A stretch of DNA of 64,000 bases, taken from the NCBI GenBank assembly GCA_028339355.1, contig JAOLBX010000001.1:124001-188000 (forward strand), written 5' to 3'. The stretch's first letter is position 1; each line of letters opens with the position of its first letter. The position numbers and the translations under genes were made by a program. This stretch comes from Bacteroidia bacterium. GTDB taxonomy: Bacteria; Bacteroidota; Bacteroidia; NS11-12g; UBA9320. Below are positions 45,323 to 54,739 of the stretch, piece by piece. Under the pieces are notes generated by a model that was not told the DNA's origin, ran no database searches, and was given only the letters and a program-made list of their open reading frames with translations.

Positions 45323-48300
45323 CTATTTCAAAATAGTTACAGTGCCCTTATCTGAATGATACACATTATCCCATCCTTTATAGCTCACTATCCAAAAATA
45401 CACATTGCTATATTTTAGATTACCATTTTTATACTTACCCGCCCATTTTTCGTTTTTATCGTTGGTTTCAAAGACTTTCTCCCCCCATCGATTGTACACC
45501 TTCATCTCAAAATATCGCACGAATACGTCACTCCAACCAAATGAATCATTAAGATTATCAGCATTGCTTGTTATCACATTAGGTACAAAAACGAGAGGCG
45601 GCTGAATCAGGTAAATGTCATTGCTTCTACTTGTGGCATAAAGACCACCGCTTCCTTCATATGCAATTACACTATACCAGTAGCCTCCCCAGTCAAAATC
45701 TAGATTAGCATCTCTATAATCAAGGCGGGGGCTTAGTAAATTAGCAATGGGTCTCAGCATCCCCGTGTCAACTGCACGAATAAGTTCATATTCTTCTACT
45801 CCACCATCCCAAGTTATATAGTCATCCCATAGTAGATCAAATTTAAATCTAGGGGTAACACCTTCCTCATTGAGAGCTATACCTCGTATTACGATAGAGC
45901 AGCCTATATTGCTTAATGAGCTCAGATGCCCACAATCGTCTGCCACTCTAATTTTGTAGCAATAGGATGTATTATTCACATCCACCGCACTATCTATATA
46001 TGTAGTATCATTGATATCAAATATCGAAGTAATGTATCGCAGGTTTCCCTTTCCACGTTCACCTTTATACACTTCATAATGACCAAAATCCTCTTCAGTT
46101 GATTTCAGAAAAACAACTTTTATTTCTTGTCCTTCTACTGTAGTAGTTTTTAAATAGGTCTCTTCTACAGGCACTTCGCTTTCCTTGACACTACTTAGCA
46201 AGTAGGACTGATTTCCTAGCTCGTTGCATATATTTTCAACCACCAAGTAATAACTATAATTCCTCTCCCTCGGATTTATAACATTCTTATCTAGGTATGA
46301 CCCCGCCTTCTGATTAAGAAATGTATCTAGCAGAACTTTATTACCATTCGGGTCTGTCTTGTAAAGCAACATTCTGTAATAAAAGCTAGATTCCGGAGTT
46401 TCTTCCCAGTCGATTCTTAACTCATTCTGATTCACAAAATTCAAACACAATACATCTGGTGGAGGAAGTTTTGGCGGAGTGTCCACGACAATAGTTATGA
46501 ACGATGAACTATCTGTAGAAAATGGGCAACCTATATCGCGAGCCCAAACATTTATTCGAAAGGTATCACCTGCATTTTTACAAGTGAAAAGCATGTTAAA
46601 ATATGCATTGACTTCACCTACCCCTGCATACTCATCCTGATATGTGATTAGATCTCCTTTCAAAGCATCTGGTATATCAAACGATACAAAAAGGGAATCG
46701 CCTTCTGGGTCTGTAATACGATAACTGAACTCAAAAGTATCAAATACCGCAACAGTTATGGTATCAGCCACATCTGTAATGTGAACCGCTTCAGATAATT
46801 CTGGTTTTAAGTTGAAAGGTACAAACGCCATCTTAAACGAAGCATTACTGCATCTTGGGCTCGGATTTTTCTCTGAGTAAGCTCCTGATGTGGTGGGAAA
46901 ATCACTTATCCTAGACGTAAACGAATTTTGAGGGCAACTACTGCAAACACTTTGGTAGATTATGCCTCGCTTATCAAACCTACTCGTACCGCCATCTACG
47001 TGATCTCCTGTGGTACTGCCCCCAAAATATGAACCAAATATTAGAGACTCCATGTTTTTTTCAAAAACACAAAGATGAAAGTCCTTCCCGTCTGTATTTT
47101 TTTGGTAAGCATCAGGCGTTATTGGCATATTTCTGAGACTCCAACTATTTTTGGAAACATCATCACTACCCCATCCGCTTACATATATTTTACCGCATTC
47201 ATCTACCAAAAAAGCATTGATAGTAATGTCAGGAATGGCACTACCACTGCCATAGATTGTACTATATTCTAATGCATCCAACTCCGTATTAAACTTAGAG
47301 ACGAATTGTTTACCATTAGCATTACTATAGACGCTTCCTTTGACAGGCATATTCCCTTTACTATGACCTACTACAAACACATTATCTTGTTTATCTAAAT
47401 CCAGCTGAAGGATTTGATCATATGAAGCAGTACCAAAATAGGATGTTCTAATAAGTGAGTTACCATCACTAGAGATATGAGATATAAAACCATCGCAGTT
47501 TCCCCCGTGAGAGCTTTGATAAGCTCCATCTGTGCCTTCCATATCAGGGCTTCCGGTACCGCCTGACAAGAAATAACTACCATCAGAAGCTACATCTATC
47601 GTGTATAAAGCGTCGTTTCCAGAACCTCCGAAATATGTGCTCCATCTCAACTGAGTGAGATTAGAATTTAGGCTAAAAACTACGCCATCTTGCCCTCCAT
47701 ATTTTGTAGGTTGAATTGCATTTTTAACTCTAAAGTCACTTGATTTTGTGCAACTAGCTACATAAATATTTCCCGACGCATCAATATTCACCTCTCCTCT
47801 ATGATCATCTGCATAGAAATAATGAGTTAATGATCCAGCTTCATTCAGTCCATCATTACTTTGACCTCCCATAAAAGTAGACCCTATCAATGCAGAACCA
47901 GTGCTATTAAACTTGGTAACTATGATATCTGAGGCACCGTCATGAGTGCGATCCACTGCACCGTTGGTGGTAGGATAGTTTCCAGAGTAGCTAGTTCCAA
48001 AAACAACTAGGTTATTATCTTGATCTACAATCAGACTATGAGGGTACTCGTCATCACTACCACCCAGATAAGTGGCATACAAGAGTCTAGATCCATCACT
48101 AGAGTACTTACTAATAGCTATATCACAAGGCAATGTGGCAGGCTCCCTACCTACACCGCCTCCATAAGTGATGCTATACGCTCCTGCTGTGGCTGGGTAT
48201 CCACCACCAGGAAATTTAGTAACATCTGTAGCGATACCACCGGAGTACAGATTCCCGTCGACATCATAAGTCGCTGTGAAACCAAAATTATCGACAGAAC

Positions 48301-49057
48301 TACCCGAATAAGTAGAAAAAATAAGCTCTGGGTCTATAACGGTTTTTACCTTACCTTTAAAAAACGGAGTCTCAAAACCAATGTAATCTCCTCGCAAGAC
48401 ATAGCTCATTTTAATTTGGTTTCTATGATCATCATGCACTTCATACGAAATAGGCATAACCTCACTGTACTCACCAAATCTAGTCTTCACATAAATACGA
48501 TCGCTTGTCACCTTAGTCTCGATAGCCCCTTTTATATCAATTCTGATATCAGTAATGTTTGCTCCTTTGTTCAAGATAAAGTTATACTTGAATCTCTCGT
48601 CTATGGCTTCATACTCAAGGTCTATATTTGGGTAGATATCTTGGTAGACCACTTTAGTATGCTTCTTTACCTTCTCCGCCCAATTAGCCGCTTCATTTCC
48701 AATAAAAAAATTGTAGTACTCAGGGGTACTCTCTGTTCCCGAATGTCTTGAAAGGTTGGCTCCTTCTAGAATATACTTTATGCTGTGAAAATCTAAACTA
48801 TGTTCTTTAATGCTAGAATCACTTTTTTGAAACTTATGGTCATGAAAATCCATGACCATCTTCGACCATTTTTTTTCATTGTGTAGTAAAACTGTAAACC
48901 CTTGTTCATCTAAAAAAATAGTATGAGAATTATAGTCTGCTTGATAACTGATTTGGTCATCAAATTGCCCTTTGTTTTCCATAAACCCTATCTGTCCGAA
49001 AACAGAGGAAAAAGAACAAACAAGAACCAAACCTATTATGTACGTTCGAAGAGACAA
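45323..49057 (-). CDS. Giant secreted protein with SBBP repeats and CHU_C (T9SS) tail
   Basis: Exported surface protein of 1244 residues. Signal peptide 1-22 (SSVFGQ); the N-terminal domain (FMENKGQFDDQISYQ, about 25-240) is of DUF7948 type. Several SBBP beta-propeller repeats follow, such as SRLLYATYLGGSDDEYPHSL, NLVVFGTSYSGNYPTTNGAV and QLRWSTYFGGSGNDALYTID. A middle part has Ig and fibronectin III-like folds. The end, VFVPNVITSNADNLNDSFGW then KVYNRWGEKVFET, is the gliding-motility-associated CHU_C tail used for T9SS export. Probable adhesin or matrix protein; function not shown. It lies 60 bases downstream of the TPR-CAP gene on the same strand. Confidence 0.88.
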   Translation of the reverse strand: MSLRTYIIGLVLVCSFSSVFGQIGFMENKGQFDDQISYQADYNSHTIFLDEQGFTVLLHNEKKWSKMVMDFHDHKFQKSDSSIKEHSLDFHSIKYILEGANLSRHSGTESTPEYYNFFIGNEAANWAEKVKKHTKVVYQDIYPNIDLEYEAIDERFKYNFILNKGANITDIRIDIKGAIETKVTSDRIYVKTRFGEYSEVMPISYEVHDDHRNQIKMSYVLRGDYIGFETPFFKGKVKTVIDPELIFSTYSGSSVDNFGFTATYDVDGNLYSGGIATDVTKFPGGGYPATAGAYSITYGGGVGREPATLPCDIAISKYSSDGSRLLYATYLGGSDDEYPHSLIVDQDNNLVVFGTSYSGNYPTTNGAVDRTHDGASDIIVTKFNSTGSALIGSTFMGGQSNDGLNEAGSLTHYFYADDHRGEVNIDASGNIYVASCTKSSDFRVKNAIQPTKYGGQDGVVFSLNSNLTQLRWSTYFGGSGNDALYTIDVASDGSYFLSGGTGSPDMEGTDGAYQSSHGGNCDGFISHISSDGNSLIRTSYFGTASYDQILQLDLDKQDNVFVVGHSKGNMPVKGSVYSNANGKQFVSKFNTELDALEYSTIYGSGSAIPDITINAFLVDECGKIYVSGWGSDDVSKNSWSLRNMPITPDAYQKNTDGKDFHLCVFEKNMESLIFGSYFGGSTTGDHVDGGTSRFDKRGIIYQSVCSSCPQNSFTSRISDFPTTSGAYSEKNPSPRCSNASFKMAFVPFNLKPELSEAVHITDVADTITVAVFDTFEFSYRITDPEGDSLFVSFDIPDALKGDLITYQDEYAGVGEVNAYFNMLFTCKNAGDTFRINVWARDIGCPFSTDSSSFITIVVDTPPKLPPPDVLCLNFVNQNELRIDWEETPESSFYYRMLLYKTDPNGNKVLLDTFLNQKAGSYLDKNVINPRERNYSYYLVVENICNELGNQSYLLSSVKESEVPVEETYLKTTTVEGQEIKVVFLKSTEEDFGHYEVYKGERGKGNLRYITSIFDINDTTYIDSAVDVNNTSYCYKIRVADDCGHLSSLSNIGCSIVIRGIALNEEGVTPRFKFDLLWDDYITWDGGVEEYELIRAVDTGMLRPIANLLSPRLDYRDANLDFDWGGYWYSVIAYEGSGGLYATSRSNDIYLIQPPLVFVPNVITSNADNLNDSFGWSDVFVRYFEMKVYNRWGEKVFETNDKNEKWAGKYKNGNLKYSNVYFWIVSYKGWDNVYHSDKGTVTILK

Positions 49058-49117
49058 TCTTACTCAGTTTTACTATAGACGTGCAAGATAGGGAAAAGGT
49101 TGCAGATAGAGGACTAT

Positions 49118-51409
49118 CTACTTACCTGGATCGTAGTAAAATGAACGAACGGTGTAATTATATTTACGACCGCCTGACAATGTAACCGTCACATCAAAAT
49201 TACTTTTGCTAGGTAGTGCTGTTTTCACGATTGCTGGCTTAAATACTAATGTAGGTGCTCCATACCCTCTTACAAACTTTTCTACCGTTACATCTATAAC
49301 TTTTCCGTCTTGTTTTACTTCCACCTTTGCGTCGTTCAAATCTCTATAAATAGAGAACGTCCAATTGCTAAACATCATTAGTTGAGGTACATCCCCTTGA
49401 GGTGGCCATGTCACCGGCAGATCCATATACTGGGCGGTATCTGTGCTACCACTATCATCCAATGCCCATATTACAGCAATATTATCTGTGCTGCCATGTC
49501 CATATACTTTTCCATTCGGATAAAGTAACCATCTTCTGTTTCCAGCACTTGGATTTTTGTCATCCATTATGTACGTCACCGCCATGGAGGTATTTGCATC
49601 TTTAATAAGAAGTGAGTGTTTAGCTGCATAGGCTCCCTCATTGGTCCAGCATCTCCAAGTTCGAGGTGGATCATGCTCTAGCTTATTATTGCTCATCATC
49701 ATAAGAGCAGCCTCTTGACAATACTCATTTGTAGCCTCGTCAAACAATACTTCCGGCACCCCTGCATTCCTTCTGAAATAATTGATTCTATTGGCAACTT
49801 TGCTTTGTATATCTATATCAATACTACCTGCGTTGCAGCCACTTCTATCTCCATTCCAAATATAAGGTGATATATTTTTTCCATCTATATCTTTACCCTT
49901 GGTTCTGGTCAAGAAGTAATTTTGATAGAAGTCTTCTTTGGCGATAAAACGAAGTCTGTCACTATGGTCTAACTCAGGAGCGTACTCCATTTGTTCTTTC
50001 ATGATGTCCTTTGCTGTACTAAACCTATTTGCAGCGGTAAGCAGGCCAATATATTTATCGTTTATCGCTACAATTCTATCTTTATTATCTTTTGAGGAGT
50101 CTTTAGCAAATTCATCTTTCATCAACGAATACAGAGCACCTTGTTCATCTACATTGGTAGCTACCACCTCTTTCTCCGCTATTACTTTAGCTCTTGTTTG
50201 TAGTAACTCATTGTTATTTGGATACTTGCTAATAGCCTGCTGCAGCACAAAACCTGCAAAGGGAAGACTCTTTGTTTCAAAAGCATAGTTGGTTATTATA
50301 TCCCATCTCTTTGCGATATCGTCGGAAGAATTAGAACTCGCTGTAGAACTTATATACTTATCAAGTACATGTTTAGCAGTTTCTAAATGACTATAAGTCT
50401 GAAAATACTTTGATAATTTCCATAGTACATTTTCACTTTTCTTCTCTACAAAGACATCTGTATTTTTAATCAAACGATACTTTTTATGAGACGATTTAGC
50501 AACTTTTTCACGGACGAATTTATTAATTAATGTATCTGCATCAACTGTTTGATTAGCTACTATCTTGTTCTTTATCAAGTATATGTAAACTGAATTTTCT
50601 TTATGAAGAAAATCTTTATCAGTAGGTGAGTGTATCAATACTTCTTGCACATAATCAAGCATTAAACTACTTGGTGGCATATCTTTTATTTGATCGAGAG
50701 TTACTTTACGCTCAAAGAAACTTAGCTTAGGATCATTATCAAATAACTTTCGACCTTCCACTATAATATATTTGGCACTATCATATTTGCCTGCATTCCA
50801 ATACTTATCTGCAAAATAGACATATGGATCAACTGATTGTTCCTTGTCTAAAACATTGTTTTTGATATCTTCAGCATACCACTGTAAAAGATTTTTAAAT
50901 TTAGCTTCTCCTGTAGATGAATCTAAATACCCTATCGAACTCTTTCCAGACATCAGGTAAGCATATCTATTGGTACTATCTAGTTGATTTATTAGATTGT
51001 ACATCTTTATAGCCTTAGCGAGCTTATTGATATTGTACTGCCCATCCGCCATATCAATTTGACGTTTTATTATTTCGTTTCTAACCTCTTCAAAATCATT
51101 CCAATCCTTCAACTCTTTATCTTTTTTCTTGCCCTTGAGCATATATTTCACAGCGAGTTTTACGGCATCAGGGTTCTTATCAAAGTATAAATCATCTTTA
51201 GATAGCTCCACATATGCTTGAGATAGATAATAATATACTTCCGGTCTTTTCTTTAGATTTTTATCTTCCAATGCATCAAGACATAACTTTTCTAATCGTT
51301 TAAATTTACCGTCTTCAATAGCAAGTTCCATTTTATACGTTTGTGCATTCACAGAAGCGGCTAATCCCAATCCTATAAAGATAAATAAGGTTCTTAATAA
51401 TGATTTCAT
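49118..51409 (-). CDS. Exported protein with TPR repeats and a CAP (SCP/PR1) domain
   Basis: Signal peptide 1-22 (GLAASVNAQ). Residues about 25-510 are helical tetratricopeptide-like repeats (YYYLSQAYVELSKDD, YVYFADKYWNAGKYDSA). Residues about 540-660 are a CAP domain: ANRINYFRRNAGVPEVLFDE, EYCQEAALMMMSNNKLEHDP and NPSAGNRRWLLYPNGKVYGH with the CAP-type histidine positions, then a short beta tail. TPR plus CAP in one protein is uncommon. It may bind lipid or cell-wall partners, or be a scaffold; activity unknown. No T9SS tail is seen, so it likely stays in the periplasm. Operon with ABM and SAM-hydrolase genes upstream. Confidence 0.82.
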   Translation of the reverse strand: MKSLLRTLFIFIGLGLAASVNAQTYKMELAIEDGKFKRLEKLCLDALEDKNLKKRPEVYYYLSQAYVELSKDDLYFDKNPDAVKLAVKYMLKGKKKDKELKDWNDFEEVRNEIIKRQIDMADGQYNINKLAKAIKMYNLINQLDSTNRYAYLMSGKSSIGYLDSSTGEAKFKNLLQWYAEDIKNNVLDKEQSVDPYVYFADKYWNAGKYDSAKYIIVEGRKLFDNDPKLSFFERKVTLDQIKDMPPSSLMLDYVQEVLIHSPTDKDFLHKENSVYIYLIKNKIVANQTVDADTLINKFVREKVAKSSHKKYRLIKNTDVFVEKKSENVLWKLSKYFQTYSHLETAKHVLDKYISSTASSNSSDDIAKRWDIITNYAFETKSLPFAGFVLQQAISKYPNNNELLQTRAKVIAEKEVVATNVDEQGALYSLMKDEFAKDSSKDNKDRIVAINDKYIGLLTAANRFSTAKDIMKEQMEYAPELDHSDRLRFIAKEDFYQNYFLTRTKGKDIDGKNISPYIWNGDRSGCNAGSIDIDIQSKVANRINYFRRNAGVPEVLFDEATNEYCQEAALMMMSNNKLEHDPPRTWRCWTNEGAYAAKHSLLIKDANTSMAVTYIMDDKNPSAGNRRWLLYPNGKVYGHGSTDNIAVIWALDDSGSTDTAQYMDLPVTWPPQGDVPQLMMFSNWTFSIYRDLNDAKVEVKQDGKVIDVTVEKFVRGYGAPTLVFKPAIVKTALPSKSNFDVTVTLSGGRKYNYTVRSFYYDPGK

Positions 51410-51426
51410 TTATGTTACAATAATAT

Positions 51427-51711
51427 TTACTTTAATTTCAAACTCCAAGCCATAGGTTCTTCATCGAAGAGTACTTTTGTTTTAGGCCACACTTTTCCAA
51501 ACAATTCTGACTTCCTGTAGGCATTTAAACTACTCTTATTCAGCCATGTACTATGAGTAAAGATAACGTTTTCATCTTCCTCATCTTGGTATAATTTTAA
51601 ATTTAATATGCCCGGCATGCAACCAATATCGTGTTTAATAGTTTCAAAAAAGGCTAAAAAACCAGCAGTTTCTTCAGGTTTGAAGGTCATTTTAACAAGA
51701 CGCAGAATCAT
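51427..51711 (-). CDS. ABM-fold (antibiotic biosynthesis monooxygenase-like) small protein
   Basis: Single-domain dimeric alpha+beta barrel protein of 94 residues. LRLVKMTFKPEETAGFLAFF is the first strand and helix, GCMPGILNLKLYQDEEDENV and IFTHSTWLNKSSLNAY the middle strands. Family members act as quinol monooxygenases or heme oxygenases, but most have no known substrate. Its ATG overlaps the SAM-hydrolase stop by four bases, so they are coupled. Confidence 0.78.
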   Translation of the reverse strand: MILRLVKMTFKPEETAGFLAFFETIKHDIGCMPGILNLKLYQDEEDENVIFTHSTWLNKSSLNAYRKSELFGKVWPKTKVLFDEEPMAWSLKLK

Positions 51712-52472
51712 ACTTTTTGAACAATTAGTGGTTTATATTTTCTTAGATTTAGCAGTTTTTCGGCACTGCTTTTTTTGATAGCAGCAACGAGATATCCGTG
51801 GTCTGAAAAATAACAAATCGGATCTCCTTCTCTCACATCAGAATAATTATTAGAAATACTTTCAACTATACTATGTCTACTTAAGCTAATCTTAAAATCA
51901 CTATCACTAACGAAAGACTCAAACTCATCCTTCGTAATATTGGTATATGAATTACCAAAATGATCCACAAAAAGTACTGTTCCTCTCAATTCCTTATCAT
52001 CTCGAACGGGATGTATGCGTGTTTTGGTATCTATTTTATCTGCTTTCCTAGCGATTTCATCCAAATTCTGGTTTTGCAGAAGCTTTGTAATAAATGGCAG
52101 ATAGACATTTTGAATTTTTTGCTCGTAGCTCGCCGTAGGGATAAGGTAATAATTATTGAAATTTTCACCAAAAATTAGACTTAAAATACCATTATCTGGG
52201 GCTAAAAAATAGTGATTATTGAATTTTGCAACGAGATGACCTTTATACGATGTGGCTACCACATTAGTAGCGAGTATATGAATGCTTCCATCTTCAAAAT
52301 CGCTGAACACCATACTACTTAAGTAAGCAGCTTCTACAATATCAAACGGCTCTATCCTACTCGTTATTTCGATAAAAGGCAACTCAATTTTCGCCTTATA
52401 CATCGCTCCCCTGAAAGAAGCCATATAGTGGCTATCCGCCCCAAAATCACTTAAAAAAGTAAGTACCGACAA
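51708..52472 (-). CDS. SAM hydrolase / SAM hydroxide adenosyltransferase (DUF62)
   Basis: Cleaves S-adenosylmethionine to adenosine and methionine, or transfers halide-like groups in related enzymes. VLTFLSDFGADSHYMASFRG is the family N-terminus with the SAM-binding Asp; IEITSRIEPFDIVEAAYL, FLAPDNGILSLIFGE and GTVLFVDHFGNSYTNI carry the other SAM contacts. I chose the TTG at 52472 (254 aa). A TTG at 52532 would add 20 residues but overlaps the promoter of the divergent phoH gene. It starts a four-gene minus-strand run ending in the giant SBBP gene. Confidence 0.85.
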   Translation of the reverse strand: MSVLTFLSDFGADSHYMASFRGAMYKAKIELPFIEITSRIEPFDIVEAAYLSSMVFSDFEDGSIHILATNVVATSYKGHLVAKFNNHYFLAPDNGILSLIFGENFNNYYLIPTASYEQKIQNVYLPFITKLLQNQNLDEIARKADKIDTKTRIHPVRDDKELRGTVLFVDHFGNSYTNITKDEFESFVSDSDFKISLSRHSIVESISNNYSDVREGDPICYFSDHGYLVAAIKKSSAEKLLNLRKYKPLIVQKV

Positions 52473-52519
52473 TGTTAAATATTTAGCTATTTTAGCCGAC
52501 GAAAATAACGACAGAACAC

Positions 52520-52527
52520 TACATTTG
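52520..52527 (+). promoter_or_regulatory. Candidate -7 box (TACATTTG) for phoH
   Basis: Exact TAnnTTTG match; the TTG start of phoH lies 12 bases downstream, so the leader would be very short. It also argues against the longer upstream start for the divergent SAM hydrolase. Confidence 0.4.
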
Positions 52528-52538
52528 TACAAAATACA

Positions 52539-53471
52539 TTGGCAGAACGAAAATATTTAATTGAAGAGATAGATCCTTCTCGTTTTTTTGGACCCTACAA
52601 TAGTTACTTTAAAGTTTTTAAAGCAAAGTACCCCGCTCTTTCATTATCGAGCAGAGGTGGAGAAATCACAATAAAAGGAGAAGATTATCAGACAGATGAA
52701 TTTATAAAAGTTGTAGAATCAATCGTAAAATACTTAAAAATAAACAAGCAGGTGAGCCTAGGAGATATAGAAAGAGTGGTGCAAGGAGAGGAAAATCCTA
52801 AAACAGCTGAGAACGGAATAATTATACACGGACAAAGCGGGAAGGTAATATCTGCTCGCACCAAAAACCAACAAGAGTTGGTTGACAAGGTTTACAAAAA
52901 CGACTTGGTTTTTGCTATTGGTCCGGCCGGTACTGGCAAAACATATACCGCAGTAGCTCTAGCGGTTAGAGCTCTAAAAAATAAGGAAGTAAAAAAAATA
53001 ATCTTGTGTAGACCTGCGGTAGAGGCTGGCGAGAGTCTTGGATTTTTGCCAGGTGATATGAAGGATAAAGTGGACCCCTATCTACGCCCTTTGTATGATG
53101 CTTTAGGAGATATGATACCTGTTGAAAAATACAAAGCGTATATAGAGAAAGGCATCATAGAAGTAGCACCTCTAGCTTTTATGCGTGGCCGTACTCTTAA
53201 TAATTGTTTCGCCATACTAGACGAAGGCCAAAATGCTACCAACACCCAACTAAAAATGTTCCTTACCCGAATGGGGCCCATATCAAAGGTGGTAGTGACT
53301 GGAGATTTGACTCAAATAGATCTGCCGCCAAGAATAGCCAGTGGGCTAGAACCTGCTCTCAATATGCTCAAAGGAGTAAAAGGAATCGGTATTGTAAAAT
53401 TAAACGAAAATGATGTTGTTCGCCATCGACTGGTAAAAGACATTATTAAGGCATACAATAAAGGAACATAG
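52539..53471 (+). CDS. phoH: PhoH family ATPase
   Basis: Cytoplasmic P-loop ATPase linked to phosphate starvation and RNA metabolism. Residues about 1-100 are the KH-like N-terminal part (FKAKYPALSLSSRGGEITIK). Walker A VFAIGPAGTGKTYTAVALAV places Lys134; Walker B is FAILDEGQNATNTQLKMFLT (Asp228, Glu229); GDLTQIDLPPRIASGL and ENDVVRHRLV complete the family pattern. 310 residues. Start TTG at 52539. Divergent from the SAM hydrolase. Confidence 0.93.
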   Translation: MAERKYLIEEIDPSRFFGPYNSYFKVFKAKYPALSLSSRGGEITIKGEDYQTDEFIKVVESIVKYLKINKQVSLGDIERVVQGEENPKTAENGIIIHGQSGKVISARTKNQQELVDKVYKNDLVFAIGPAGTGKTYTAVALAVRALKNKEVKKIILCRPAVEAGESLGFLPGDMKDKVDPYLRPLYDALGDMIPVEKYKAYIEKGIIEVAPLAFMRGRTLNNCFAILDEGQNATNTQLKMFLTRMGPISKVVVTGDLTQIDLPPRIASGLEPALNMLKGVKGIGIVKLNENDVVRHRLVKDIIKAYNKGT

Positions 53472-53786
53472 CTCAACGTATTTTCAAAATTGGCTTGAGG
53501 TCTTTAAAACACATTTTTATTCTTCAAGTAAATTGAGAATATGCCAAGAAAATGACCTTCTCTACTTCGTTAATTATTGAAAAATATTTTTGTGTTTTTT
53601 ATAAAAAAAAGCTAGACTTTAGGCAGTTTAACTATTACAACCTAATTTACTGTATATCAATCACATAGCCACAACACAAAACACCTATTTGAAAACTATC
53701 TAAATTGAAAAAATGTGCATATCTAGAATATGCTCATTTTAGAGGGTTCTTATATTTGCAGCTGTGTGAAAAACACAAACCACTGA
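53472..53786. promoter_or_regulatory. Promoter region of the alternative complex III operon
   Basis: AT-rich 315-base spacer. TATATTTG at 53751-53758 is a perfect TAnnTTTG -7 box, 29 bases before the actA ATG; no TTG at the usual -33 place. No hairpin or RNA gene found. Confidence 0.5.
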
Positions 53787-54716
53787 ATGTATAAACCAAA
53801 AACACAAATCGCCCTATCGGCAATCTTTACATCAATTAGCACTTTATCATTTTCAAATAATAATATGTCATCATTTTATTCAGAATCAACGTTTCTAGCG
53901 TTGATTATCCTATCGGTAGTATTGGCTGCTATTGCAGCGTTACTATTTGGTATCAAGAGACACTTGACTTCTATGAATCAAGAAAAACTAGGAGTAGAAG
54001 ACGAACCTTCTTTCTATGCTAGTAAGATTAAACCTGTAATTGATGGATGGAACCCTACCATTGCTACTCTAGCAATTGCGGGAATACTTCTAGTCGTACT
54101 AGGAGCATTTGGTTACAAGTTTGGAATGGATGAAGTAGGTGCTCAGCAAGGATATGCCCCTACTCAGCCTATCAATTTTTCTCACAAAATACATGCTGGT
54201 CAGTATGAAATAGATTGTAAGTATTGCCATAGCACAGTAGAAAAATCTAAATCTGCAAGTATTCCATCTCTCAATACATGTATGAACTGTCATAAGTATG
54301 TGAAAGCTGATGAGAAATACAATGGAAAGACTTCACCAGAAATTCAAAAAATATACAACGCTATTGGTTTTGATGGTGATAACATGGAGTACATAAAAGA
54401 TTACAAGCAAAAGCCTATCGAATGGGTTCGTATTCATAACCTTCCAGATTTGGCCTACTTCAACCACTCTCAACACGTAGTAGTAGGTAAAGTAGAATGT
54501 CAAACTTGTCACGGTCCTATTCAAGAAATGGACAAAGTAGAGCAATTTTCTACCCTACAAATGGGATGGTGCATTGACTGTCATAAGGAGCGTGGTATAG
54601 ACTCAGAAAACAACAATTACTACGAGGAAGTGCACAAGAATATGCAAGCAGAAGGAAAAGATTATATCACCGTTGCGGAAAATGGTGGTCTTGAGTGTTC
54701 TAAGTGTCATTATTAA
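53787..54716 (+). CDS. actA: Alternative complex III subunit ActA (pentaheme cytochrome c)
   Basis: Membrane-bound multiheme cytochrome that takes electrons from the quinol-oxidising core and passes them to a cytochrome c or oxidase. Five CxxCH sites are present: 144-148 (CKYCH), 165-169 (CMNCH), 238-242 (CQTCH), 262-266 (CIDCH) and 304-308 (CSKCH), the last two residues from the end. Two N-terminal membrane helices (about 33-56 and 91-112) anchor it. 309 residues. It is first in the six-gene act operon, 23 bases before actB. Confidence 0.93.
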   Translation: MYKPKTQIALSAIFTSISTLSFSNNNMSSFYSESTFLALIILSVVLAAIAALLFGIKRHLTSMNQEKLGVEDEPSFYASKIKPVIDGWNPTIATLAIAGILLVVLGAFGYKFGMDEVGAQQGYAPTQPINFSHKIHAGQYEIDCKYCHSTVEKSKSASIPSLNTCMNCHKYVKADEKYNGKTSPEIQKIYNAIGFDGDNMEYIKDYKQKPIEWVRIHNLPDLAYFNHSQHVVVGKVECQTCHGPIQEMDKVEQFSTLQMGWCIDCHKERGIDSENNNYYEEVHKNMQAEGKDYITVAENGGLECSKCHY

Positions 54717-54739
54717 TTATTAAAGAGAAAAAGTAAATC

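Noticed and set aside
48020..48751. 243-codon plus-strand ORF
   Set aside because: Entirely antisense to the SBBP/CHU_C gene, whose repeats and secretion tail are convincing; no motif of its own.
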